From: CAZSAT01 sp964604675
GTDB lineage: Bacteria; Myxococcota_A; UBA796; CAJQPC01
Reading direction: 5' to 3'
Assembly: GCA_964604675.1 (NCBI GenBank)
Contig: CAZSAT010000022.1
Span: forward strand, 11,383-75,382
DNA length: 64,000 nt
Shown: positions 33,175-40,920 of the stretch, piece after piece
How the letters are laid out: the number at the start of each line of letters is the position of its first letter
Position numbering within the stretch: position 1 is the stretch's first letter
Program-made: the position numbers and the translations under genes
Notes under the pieces: generated by a model
The model's database searches: none
What the model was told of the DNA's origin: nothing
Seen by the model: only the letters and a program-made list of their open reading frames with translations

Positions 33175-35532
33175 GTGAGGGCTCCCCCGACGGCGTGGTG
33201 GGCGGTTCTCGTGGCGCTCTTGTGCCCCGCCGCCGCCTGGTGGGCGTTCGGCGCGCTCCCCGCCTTGCGCCTGAGCCCGCCGGAACCGACCAGCATCGAC
33301 GACCTGTACGCGCTGCTGCACCCGCCGGGTCCGGCGGAGGTGCGCTGGACCCGGAACGGCGTGCCCGTCCCTTCCCTGGACGGTCGGCAGGTCGTGCCCG
33401 CTTCGATGACCACCAAGGGTGAGGTGTGGCGCGTGTCGGTGGGCGACGACGCGGTGGAGGCCACGGTGGGCAACCTGGCGCCCCACGTGGTGGGCTGGCT
33501 CGCCCACGACCCGCCGCGGAACGACCAGGACCTGGAGCTGGTGCTGGAAGGCAACCCGATCGACGGCGACCCGTTGAGCTACCGCATCCGGTGGACGGTG
33601 GACGGGGTGCCCGCGCCGGCCTGGGACGACCAGCAGGCCGTGCCCGCGGCGTCCACCGAGAGCGGCCAGACCTGGACGGTGGAGGTGGTGCCGACCGACG
33701 GCGAGCTCGACGGCGACAGCCTCGCCCTCGGCGCGGTGATCGACGGACGGCAGGCCTGGGGCGTGCACGCGGGCGAAGCGGCGAGCGGCCGGGCGGTCAC
33801 CGACTTCGTGCCCACCCCCTTCGAGGCAGGGCTCGTCGGGCTCGCCGTGCTGGGGCTGGTCGGGCGCTTCCTCGGCCGCGAGGCCACCCCCGAGGCCCCC
33901 TCCGAGCGCGGCCTAGGGTGGGTGTTCGCCGCCGTCACCGCCGCGCTGGTGCTGCTGCACCTGCAGCTCAACCCTCTCTGGGTGCCCACCGGCTCCGACG
34001 CCGACTCCTGGTACCAGTCGGTGCTCGCCTTGACCCAGGACGTGCCCTACCCGCCCAACCGCTGGCCGCTCTACGGCTGGATGACCGCGGCGCTCGACCA
34101 CCTGAGCCCGGACCCGACCTTCGTGGCGGCGCAGGGCGTGTCGCTCCTGGCCACCGCGGCCGCGCTCACCGCGCTCTTCCGGCTGGGTCAGGTGGTGTTC
34201 GGCCTTCCCGGCGCCCTCGCGGTCGTGCTGGCCACCCTCGCCTTCCCGCAGGTCCCCAACGCCGCGGGGTGGACCAACGCGTACGCCCTGTGGGCTGCGG
34301 GCGCCGTGGTCGCCGTGGCCGGCCTGGCCGACGCCGCCCGCGGCCGCACCGGTGGCTTCGTGATGGTCGGGCTGGGCGTCACCGTGGTCCTGGCCGCGAT
34401 GGAGAAGGGCCTGCCGCTCGGCCTGATGCTGGCGGGGCTCGGCGGGCTGTCGTGGCTGGCCGTGACGGGACCGGGCCGCGGGCTTCGCCTCGCCTGGCTG
34501 GCGGCGCCCCTGACCGCGGTCGCCATCGCCTACGCCGCCTTCCCCATCGACCTGATGACCCTCGACGCCCAGGTCGTGAGCCCCTACCTCGAGCAGGGGG
34601 TGGCCGAGTCGGGCGGGGGCCAGCCGCCGCCGCCTCCTCCACCGCCGGGCGGCGCGCCGGGCGGCGAGGTGCTCGCCCCGGTCGGGGGCGAGGACCTCAC
34701 GGGCGACGGCTACGTGTTCGGGCAGTCGATGGCGCCGAGCACGGTGTTCACCACCTTCTCCCGCCTGGGCTCCAGCGGTCCTGGCCTGCAGGTGGAGAAG
34801 CTCGCGCGCACGTGGCAGCGGCTGCACGTGGTGTGGCCGTCGCTCGGGGGTCCGCTGCTCCTGGCGCTGGTGATCGGCGGGGGCATCGGGGTGGTCGGGT
34901 CGGTGTGGCGGGGACGGGGCGCGTTCGCGGGATGGGCGGGCGTGGCGGCGGTGTGCGCGGGGGTGCTCCCGAGCGTGGCGGCGGAGTTCAACCTGCGCTT
35001 CCTCCACCCGATGCTGCTGGTGGTGCCCTTGCTCCTGGTCGCGCCCGTGGCCGTGCTCACCGCCGCGCGTGCCGGGCCCTGGCGTTGGCTGCCGCTGGGC
35101 TTCCTGCCCGTGGCGCTGTTGCCGGGTTCGCCGTGGACCGAGATGAAGCTGAGCGGCGAACACCTCACGCGGGTGGCGGGTCCGGACACCGTGGGTGTGA
35201 CCGTGTACCACCACCTGGCGGAGTCCTTCCCAGACGCCGAGCTCGAGGTGACCGTCCCCGCCAGCATCGCGCTGGTGGCCCTGGACGGGCGGGCGGGGCG
35301 GTACCACGCCACCGATCGGCGCTTCCACGAGACCTCGGACGCGGTGGAGCTCGATCCAAGTCGGCACGTGCTCCGCATCAAGGGCGGCGCCGAAGGCACC
35401 CGCTACCGCGGCCTGAGCGGACGGAAGGTCGTGGCGAGCTGGCCGATTCCCACGGACCCCGCGGGGGTGGATCGGGCCGACTCGGCTGGGGCGGGGTTGA
35501 CGGTGGAGTTGTTGGGGCCGGGAGGCGGCTGA
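33175..35532 (+). CDS. Large membrane protein with two extracytoplasmic Ig-like repeats, GT-C-like
   Basis: A 785-residue integral membrane protein. GTG at 33175 places a transmembrane helix at residues 8-30. A soluble region of about 200 residues follows, built from two related repeats: RWTRNGVPVPSLDGRQVVPA and RWTVDGVPAPAWDDQQAVPA, each followed by a GxxW-x-V-x-V strand. From about residue 215 there are eleven or so hydrophobic helices with a Pro/Gly loop (QPPPPPPPPGGAPGG, about 482-496), and a C-terminal soluble part. The WVPTGSDADSWYQS loop resembles the acidic first periplasmic loop of GT-C transferases. The function is assigned by architecture only. Confidence 0.65.
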   Translation: MRAPPTAWWAVLVALLCPAAAWWAFGALPALRLSPPEPTSIDDLYALLHPPGPAEVRWTRNGVPVPSLDGRQVVPASMTTKGEVWRVSVGDDAVEATVGNLAPHVVGWLAHDPPRNDQDLELVLEGNPIDGDPLSYRIRWTVDGVPAPAWDDQQAVPAASTESGQTWTVEVVPTDGELDGDSLALGAVIDGRQAWGVHAGEAASGRAVTDFVPTPFEAGLVGLAVLGLVGRFLGREATPEAPSERGLGWVFAAVTAALVLLHLQLNPLWVPTGSDADSWYQSVLALTQDVPYPPNRWPLYGWMTAALDHLSPDPTFVAAQGVSLLATAAALTALFRLGQVVFGLPGALAVVLATLAFPQVPNAAGWTNAYALWAAGAVVAVAGLADAARGRTGGFVMVGLGVTVVLAAMEKGLPLGLMLAGLGGLSWLAVTGPGRGLRLAWLAAPLTAVAIAYAAFPIDLMTLDAQVVSPYLEQGVAESGGGQPPPPPPPPGGAPGGEVLAPVGGEDLTGDGYVFGQSMAPSTVFTTFSRLGSSGPGLQVEKLARTWQRLHVVWPSLGGPLLLALVIGGGIGVVGSVWRGRGAFAGWAGVAAVCAGVLPSVAAEFNLRFLHPMLLVVPLLLVAPVAVLTAARAGPWRWLPLGFLPVALLPGSPWTEMKLSGEHLTRVAGPDTVGVTVYHHLAESFPDAELEVTVPASIALVALDGRAGRYHATDRRFHETSDAVELDPSRHVLRIKGGAEGTRYRGLSGRKVVASWPIPTDPAGVDRADSAGAGLTVELLGPGGG

Positions 35533-35591
35533 GCTCGCCCGGCCAGCGTAGGTACCCCGGTCGCCCCCGTTCCACGGCTACCCTGCGGTGC

Positions 35592-36596
35592 GTGGCCCTC
35601 ATCCTCCTCGCCGCCTGCACCGACCAGGGCTTCTCCACCTTGTCCGACGACGTGGAGGGCGCCGACGAGCCCCCCGGCGAGGAGCCACCGGTCGTCGAGA
35701 TCCTCACGCCCCCCGACGGCTCGGTGCTGCAGGAAGGCGCCGAGATCGCGTTCGAGGGCCTCGTGAGCGACCCCGACAGCCAACGCCTGCACGCCCGCTG
35801 GATGTCGAACCTCGACGGGGAGCTCGACCCGTGGACGGTGACCGAAGACCGCAGCGCCTTCGTCGGGACGCTCTCCCGAGGGGTGCACCACCTGGTGCTC
35901 GCAGCCCAGGACGGCCAGGGGCACCGCACCACCGACGGCTCGCGCGTGGAGGTCTGCGGCTGGGTCGATCCCGAGGACTTCACCCAGCCCGACGACCGCT
36001 GGACCCTCGAGGGCTCCGCGCACTTCGACGGCGACGACCTCGAGCTCACCGGGCTCGCCCCTCACGCCGCGGGCAGCGCCTTCCAGACCCTGCACGCCGT
36101 CGACACCCGAGACCTGGGCGTGACCTTCCGCGCCTGGATCGGCGACGGAGACGGTGCGGACGGCTTCTCCCTGAGCGTGGTGCGGCCCGAGAGCTCGCTC
36201 TTGGGCGCCGCGGGCGGTTGCCTCGGCTACGGCGACGGAGACGGCTGCACGCCGGACGGCGGCGAGGCCATGCTCGGCTTCCACCTGGAGTTCGACACCT
36301 TCGAGAACAGCTGGGACCCCACCGCCGAACCCCACGTGGCGGTCCACGTGGACGGGGAGCCACGCGAAGCGCTCGCCTGGGCGGAGCTGCCCGGCCTGCG
36401 TGGCGGGTGGTTCGACGTGCGCCTGGAGCTCGCGGCCCCGCTGATCAGCGTGTGGGTCGACGACGAGCTCGTCCTCGACGGCAAGATCGCGGAGCTGGTG
36501 CGCTTCGACGGCTGGCTGGGCTTCACCGCGGGCACCGGCGACGCCTTCGACCTGCACACGATCGACCGCGTGGAGGTGGCGCCGGTCTGTGAGTGA
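35592..36596 (+). CDS. Lectin-fold (L-type lectin-like) lipoprotein
   Basis: A 334-residue lipoprotein. GTG at 35592 gives VALILLAAC, a short uncharged leader with a canonical LAAC lipobox (Cys9). An Ig-like beta domain (VVEILTPPDGSVLQEGAEIAF) covers about 34-120. The C-terminal domain from about 135 resembles legume/L-type lectins: FRAWIGDGDGADGFSLSVV, GFHLEFDTFENSWDPTAEPH, VDGEPREALAW, and WVDDELVLDG, ending in WLGFTAGTGDAFDLHTIDRV. The Asp and Asn residues of the FDTFEN loop would bind calcium. Carbohydrate binding at the surface is likely. Confidence 0.82.
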   Translation: MALILLAACTDQGFSTLSDDVEGADEPPGEEPPVVEILTPPDGSVLQEGAEIAFEGLVSDPDSQRLHARWMSNLDGELDPWTVTEDRSAFVGTLSRGVHHLVLAAQDGQGHRTTDGSRVEVCGWVDPEDFTQPDDRWTLEGSAHFDGDDLELTGLAPHAAGSAFQTLHAVDTRDLGVTFRAWIGDGDGADGFSLSVVRPESSLLGAAGGCLGYGDGDGCTPDGGEAMLGFHLEFDTFENSWDPTAEPHVAVHVDGEPREALAWAELPGLRGGWFDVRLELAAPLISVWVDDELVLDGKIAELVRFDGWLGFTAGTGDAFDLHTIDRVEVAPVCE

Positions 36597-36602
36597 GGGG
36601 CC

Positions 36603-36932
36603 TCAGTCGCCCGCGAGCCAGACCTCGAAGGCCGCCCCTTCTTCGAGCGCCAGCACACCGGTGGGCGCGACCGCCGCATGGAAGCGCTTGAACGCTGCGG
36701 TGAAGGCCCGGGGGTCGGCCTCGAACCACGCGGCGGCCTGGCCGGATCCCTGCACGACCCGCTCGAAGCGCAGGCGCACGACCAACAGAGCGGCCACACG
36801 CAGCCCGTCCGGGTCGACCCGGGCGAGCGCGGCGCGCACCGGATCCGGCAGCTCGCCGGCCAGCCGGTCGGCCAGCGCCGCTCCCGGATCGGGGGCGCGC
36901 AGCACGGCGGCGAGCACCTGCTCGTAGCTCAC
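36603..36932 (-). CDS. Small partner of DUF692 oxidase (possible short BufC/MbnC-like)
   Basis: A 109-residue, mostly helical protein. GTG at 36932 overlaps the stop of the DUF692 gene as GTGA. In characterised DUF692 systems (MbnB, BufB, TglH) the oxidase needs a downstream partner (MbnC, BufC, TglI) that binds the substrate leader. This protein occupies that position but is shorter than MbnC/BufC, and no diagnostic motif was recognised apart from a Phe/Trp-rich segment (WFEADPRAFTAAFKRFH). The assignment rests mainly on synteny. Confidence 0.55.
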   Translation of the reverse strand: MSYEQVLAAVLRAPDPGAALADRLAGELPDPVRAALARVDPDGLRVAALLVVRLRFERVVQGSGQAAAWFEADPRAFTAAFKRFHAAVAPTGVLALEEGAAFEVWLAGD

Positions 36933-37789
36933 CGCGCCACCAGGAAGCGCAGCCTGGCGAGCTCCTCCGCCAACACGGGAACGTCGGCCTGGGCGACCGT
37001 GCCCTCCATGCGCTCCAGCGTGACGCCCCGCAGCCCCGTGCAGGCCGGCAGCACCTGCTCCAGCAACCGCCACACGGCTTCCGGCACCGCCTGGTCGTGG
37101 CTGTCGAGGTGGAAGCTGCGGCCGCTCGCGAGCCAGCCGCTCGGGCTCTCGCTGCCGCCGCTCACGTGGATCTCGAGGACCCGGCTCAGGTCCAGCCGGT
37201 CGAGCCAGGCCTCTGCTTCGAAGCCGAGGTTCTCGGCCGAGGTGAGCAGGTTGTGCAGGTCGAGCACGAGGTGGTGCCCGCGGCAGGCCTCGAGCAGCCA
37301 GGCGGGCTCGTCCAGCGGGTCGCCGGGGAAGAAGGTCCAGGCGCTGTTCTCCACGGCCGCCGGCGCGAGGGCGCCCAGCAGGTCCAGGCTGGAGCGGGTC
37401 CGAGCTGCCGTGGCGGGCACCGGCGGCAGCGGCATGGGCAGCCCGACGTGTTCGCCGGCCACGCTGGTCGCGCCCAGGTGGTCGCTGATCCATCGGAACC
37501 CGAAGGCGGCCTGGTCTCGCACCAGGAGCTCCAGCCACGCGTTGCGCCGAAGGGTCTCTTCAGGGTGCTCGGAGCCGAGGTCGAAGGCGACGCCGTGGCC
37601 GACCGTGGCCAGGCCCCAGCGCGCCACGAGTCGCCGAAGGGGCTCGTAGAAGCCGTTGGGCGCGCCGTCCCGGCCGCGCCACAGGGTCTCGGGCACCAGC
37701 TCCACGTAGTCGCAGCCCGCCAACAGCGCCTCGCAGAGCTCGAGGAACGCCGGGTCCGGGTGCAGCGCGAAGCCGACGCCGACGCTCAT
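36929..37789 (-). CDS. DUF692 multinuclear iron oxidase (MbnB/BufB/TglH type)
   Basis: A 286-residue TIM-barrel protein. Candidate iron ligands match the DUF692 pattern: TVGHGVAFDL near residue 57, ISDHLG near 99, AVENSAW near 152, LVLDLHNLL near 178, LEIHVSGG near 208, and HLDSHDQAVPEAVW near 230. Characterised members use two or three irons to convert cysteines of ribosomal peptides to oxazolone/thioamide or thiooxazole groups, or to excise carbon from C-terminal Cys. ATG at 37789 overlaps the upstream stop as ATGA. The neighbour directly upstream, a Tat-exported protein with Cys near its C-terminus, is the natural substrate candidate; the downstream gene is the probable partner. Confidence 0.85.
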   Translation of the reverse strand: MSVGVGFALHPDPAFLELCEALLAGCDYVELVPETLWRGRDGAPNGFYEPLRRLVARWGLATVGHGVAFDLGSEHPEETLRRNAWLELLVRDQAAFGFRWISDHLGATSVAGEHVGLPMPLPPVPATAARTRSSLDLLGALAPAAVENSAWTFFPGDPLDEPAWLLEACRGHHLVLDLHNLLTSAENLGFEAEAWLDRLDLSRVLEIHVSGGSESPSGWLASGRSFHLDSHDQAVPEAVWRLLEQVLPACTGLRGVTLERMEGTVAQADVPVLAEELARLRFLVAR

Positions 37790-38562
37790 TCGTCCTGCGT
37801 CCAGAAGTAGAGCAGCCGACCGGAGAGCGCGGGCACGTGCCCCATGCCGCAGGCCACGCCCCAGCCGTTGTCGTCCTCGTCCTCGTCCTCGAAGCGCATG
37901 CCGCAGCCGCCGCTGTGCGCCCAGCGAGCACCGGCCACCGGCGCGTCGACGAAGGTGGCCTGGGCGTGGCCGGCCAGCACGGTGCGGATCTCCGAGCGGC
38001 GCACGCCGGCCAGGCTCGGCCAGCTGCGCTCCAGGCGTGCGCGCAAGGCGGCCTCGTCGGGCGCGAGCTCGGCGGCGAGCGACGCGGTGAGCAGCTCGTT
38101 GTTCGCGCGCACCAGGCGCTCCTCTTCGGCCACCCGCGCTTCCCAGAGGATCTCGTAGTTCTCGACGAGCGGGTCCAGCGGCACCTGGATCCGGGTCACC
38201 CGCGCCGGCAGCTCGGGCCCCTCGACCAGGACCATCAGATCCTCGTCGCTGGCGACCACGCCGAGCTCGGCCAGCGCCTCGGGGGTGGCGCAGGCCAGCA
38301 CGCAGAGCCCCATCAGCTCCAGCGCCGACACCCCCCCGTGGTTCATCCAGGCGCCGAAGGTCTGGCCGCGGCGCCAGGTGTCGGCGCCCTCCCCCGTGGG
38401 CACCACGAGCACCAACAGGGGCTTTCGTTCGTCGAGCGCCTCCACCCACGCGCGGGCGACGTCGTTGGGCTGGAGCGCCAGGCCGGCACCGAAGGCATCG
38501 CGCACGAGCGCAGGGGCGACCGCCAGACCGAGCCCGAGCCCGAGGAATCCACGTCGACGCAT
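37786..38562 (-). CDS. Tat-exported Cys-containing protein, candidate DUF692 substrate
   Basis: A 258-residue protein with a twin-arginine signal (MRRRGFLGLGLGLAVAPALV). The body is helical and of no recognised family. The C-terminal 45 residues hold two CGM motifs separated by an acidic Asp/Glu-rich stretch: GGCGMRF and, 17 residues on, ACGMGHVP, ending in LLYFWTQDE. Two more Cys lie at about residue 95 (GLCVLACAT). Position immediately before the DUF692 oxidase (4-base overlap) makes the CGM cysteines candidates for modification. It is larger than known bufferin or methanobactin precursors, so it may instead be a functional enzyme or binding protein. GGAGG precedes the ATG. Confidence 0.65.
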   Translation of the reverse strand: MRRRGFLGLGLGLAVAPALVRDAFGAGLALQPNDVARAWVEALDERKPLLVLVVPTGEGADTWRRGQTFGAWMNHGGVSALELMGLCVLACATPEALAELGVVASDEDLMVLVEGPELPARVTRIQVPLDPLVENYEILWEARVAEEERLVRANNELLTASLAAELAPDEAALRARLERSWPSLAGVRRSEIRTVLAGHAQATFVDAPVAGARWAHSGGCGMRFEDEDEDDNGWGVACGMGHVPALSGRLLYFWTQDE

Positions 38563-38564
38563 GC

Positions 38565-39380
38565 TCACCTCCTCACCAGCTCGCGGGGGCCGAAGCGCTC
38601 CCCGCCGATCAGCACCAGCTCGCCGCCCTCGGTGGTCCACGCCCCCTGCGCGCTGCCGTCGCACAGGGACCAGCGCGCATCCAGCCGCAGGGTCAGGCAA
38701 CGGTCGGCCGCGTCGTACACGCCGACCATGCGGGGGTCGGGGCCGCCCAGGCTGTCGCCCACGAGCTCGCCGAACTGGCCGAGCCCCCCGGAGCGGGCCC
38801 GACCGTCGCCGAGGGCGGCGGCCCCGGGTCCGAGCAGGGCCGCGCTGCCCTCCGCGATGATCGTGGGCGCGGTCGGGGCGTGGCCGGACCAGCTGCCACC
38901 CGTGCTCCCCCAGCCCTCGGTGGCCGCCTCGTCGAGGTCGACCGGGAAGGCCTCGTACAGGTCCTCGGGTTGGCCCACCAGCTCGGACACGACGAGGGCG
39001 CCGGGCCCGCTGAGCACGGTGAGCCCCTCGGGGCCCTGGTCGAGCTCCAGATCGGCGTGCTCGGCGATGGCCTCGAGCACGTCGTCGGGGCCATCGACCA
39101 GCAGGGCGTCCTCCTCGAGGTCGCGCCCCAGGGTCCAGAGGTCGGCGCCGCCGGTGGCATCGACCCAGGCGAGCTCACCGGGTTCGAGGCTCAGCTCCAG
39201 CTCGTCCGAGGGCCCCTCGAGCAGGATCGGAGCGCCGGCCTCCACCACCACGGGCAGCACGGGCGCGTAGAGCTCGTCGTCGACGACGAGGCGCCAGCCG
39301 ACCTCGATCGCATCGCCTTCGAGGAGCACGAAGGCGCGGTCCTCGGCGAGGTCCGCGGTGCAGGCGAGGAGGAACCACAT
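38565..39380 (-). CDS. Lipoprotein of the DUF692 operon, unknown function
   Basis: A 271-residue lipoprotein with the very short leader MWFLLAC (Cys7). The start is supported by GGGAG five bases upstream. The mature part is acidic and beta-rich, with no Cys pair motif except two near the C-terminus (DRCLTLRL and WSLCDGS), and shows no recognised domain. It is the first gene of the four-gene operon; only two bases separate it from the Tat protein gene. It could be a surface or periplasmic receptor for the modified product, but that is inference from position. Confidence 0.6.
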   Translation of the reverse strand: MWFLLACTADLAEDRAFVLLEGDAIEVGWRLVVDDELYAPVLPVVVEAGAPILLEGPSDELELSLEPGELAWVDATGGADLWTLGRDLEEDALLVDGPDDVLEAIAEHADLELDQGPEGLTVLSGPGALVVSELVGQPEDLYEAFPVDLDEAATEGWGSTGGSWSGHAPTAPTIIAEGSAALLGPGAAALGDGRARSGGLGQFGELVGDSLGGPDPRMVGVYDAADRCLTLRLDARWSLCDGSAQGAWTTEGGELVLIGGERFGPRELVRR

Positions 39381-39499
39381 CGACGCTCCCTGGGCAGGGT
39401 CGGGAGCGGGACGGTGGTGGAGCGCTGCCCCTTACACCTCGGGGCGCGAGCCCAGGCGGCGCAGGGTCGTCAGCGGCTGCAACCGCTCGTTTAGTGTAG

Positions 39500-39515
39500 A
39501 AACACCATGGTGTTT
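39500..39515. promoter_or_regulatory. 16-bp perfect palindrome upstream of DUF4143 ATPase
   Basis: AAACACCATGGTGTTT is a perfect uninterrupted palindrome 16 bases before the ATPase start, in a locally AT-rich patch (39490-39535) that contrasts with the surrounding GC-rich DNA. It would suit an operator for a small dimeric regulator, possibly autoregulation of the cassette. No -35/-10 pair is clear. Confidence 0.6.
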
Positions 39516-39531
39516 ATGTGTACGGAGAGAT

Positions 39532-40896
39532 ATGTTGGTGCCCATGAGCTACGCTGCTCGCCAGCTGGACGCCGAACTCCTGAGGTGGAGCCGGCTTGCG
39601 GATCGCAAGCCGCTGATCCTTCGTGGCGCCAGGCAGGTTGGCAAGACCGCGTCGGTTCGGCAGCTCGGGCGCAACTTCGATCAGTACGTCGAGCTGAACC
39701 TGGAACGTCCCGCGGACCGCAGGCTGGTCGACGCCTGTCGCTCGGCGGACGAGCTTCTGGAGGCGCTCGCCGTCCGCGTCGACCTCGCTACCCTCGGCGC
39801 CAACACACTGCTCTTTCTGGACGAGATCCAGGAGCGGCCACACGTCGTGCCGTGGTTGCGTTTCTTGTACGAGGACCATCCCGAGCTCGCGGTGGTTGCG
39901 GCCGGCTCGCTGATGGAGGTGCGGCTCCAGGAACGCGACTTCTCCTTCCCGGTCGGTCGCGTCACGTTCCGCTACCTCCACCCCATGTCGTTCGACGAGT
40001 TCCTCCGCGCCACGAGCCGCGTGCAGCTCGCCAACGCCATCGACGCGTCCATCCGAACGCTGACACCCCTCGCTCACGCGGCCCACGAGGAGGCCCGGGA
40101 TCGCCTGCGCGACTACCTCCTCATCGGCGGCATGCCGGAAGCGGTCGTCCGGTGGAAGGAGACCTCGTCGCTCGTCGAGGTGCGGCAGGTGCACGGCGAC
40201 CTGACCCAGGCCTACGCCGAGGACCTGCACAAGTACGCCGGCGTGCGCGACATGGCGCCCCTCGAGGCAGCCTTTGACGGCCTGAGGCACCACTACGGCA
40301 GGCGCTTCAAGTACGAAGGGTTCGTGCCGGGCTTCGCCTCCCGACCGATGCAGACCGCGTTGGGTCGCCTGGAGGCCGCCATGGTGACGCGAAGGGTGTG
40401 GCCCACGAGCTCGCGGAGCTGGCCTCCTGAGACCCGCGCACGCACCGCTCCCAAGCTGCTCCCGCTGGACGTGGGCATGGCGGTCAGCTCGCTGGGTGTG
40501 CTGCCCGAAGAGCTGCGGCGATCCCCGCTGCACGTGCTGCTCGACGGACGCGTCGCGGAGATGTTCGTCGGGCAACAGCTCGTCGCCCAGCAGTCACGTC
40601 GGGCAGAGGTCCTGCACTTCTGGGTCAGCGCGTCGTCCCGCGGCAGCGCCGAGGTCGACTACCTTGTCCAGCACGGCACCCGCATGCTGCCGCTCGAAGT
40701 GAAGGCAGGAGCTACAGGCACCCTGAAGTCGCTCCACCGGTACCTCCGGCTCGCAGACCACAAGCTCGGCATCCGCTGCTACGACGGCCAGCTTCGAGAT
40801 GACCAGAACCGGGTCCGGATCGAGGGCGTCGACATGCCCTACCGACTGGTGTCGCTGCCGCTCTACTGCGCCGGCGCCTCGATCGCGTTGGGATGA
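39532..40896 (+). CDS. AAA ATPase with DUF4143 (first copy)
   Basis: A 454-residue ATPase. Walker A GARQVGKT is at residues 32-39 and Walker B FLDEIQE near 99; sensor-type AGSLMEV lies near 123. The C-terminal DUF4143 domain includes the restriction-endonuclease-like motif EVDYLVQ...LPLEVKAG (about 373-396). Such AAA_14/DUF4143 proteins are widespread, often horizontally moved, and suspected of roles in toxin-antitoxin or defence, without established function. ATG at 39532 has GGAG four bases upstream; Met5 is an alternative. A second, diverged copy lies at 46558-47787. Confidence 0.85.
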   Translation: MLVPMSYAARQLDAELLRWSRLADRKPLILRGARQVGKTASVRQLGRNFDQYVELNLERPADRRLVDACRSADELLEALAVRVDLATLGANTLLFLDEIQERPHVVPWLRFLYEDHPELAVVAAGSLMEVRLQERDFSFPVGRVTFRYLHPMSFDEFLRATSRVQLANAIDASIRTLTPLAHAAHEEARDRLRDYLLIGGMPEAVVRWKETSSLVEVRQVHGDLTQAYAEDLHKYAGVRDMAPLEAAFDGLRHHYGRRFKYEGFVPGFASRPMQTALGRLEAAMVTRRVWPTSSRSWPPETRARTAPKLLPLDVGMAVSSLGVLPEELRRSPLHVLLDGRVAEMFVGQQLVAQQSRRAEVLHFWVSASSRGSAEVDYLVQHGTRMLPLEVKAGATGTLKSLHRYLRLADHKLGIRCYDGQLRDDQNRVRIEGVDMPYRLVSLPLYCAGASIALG

Positions 40897-40920
40897 GGCC
40901 GTCGAGGGTGGCGACGCCTG

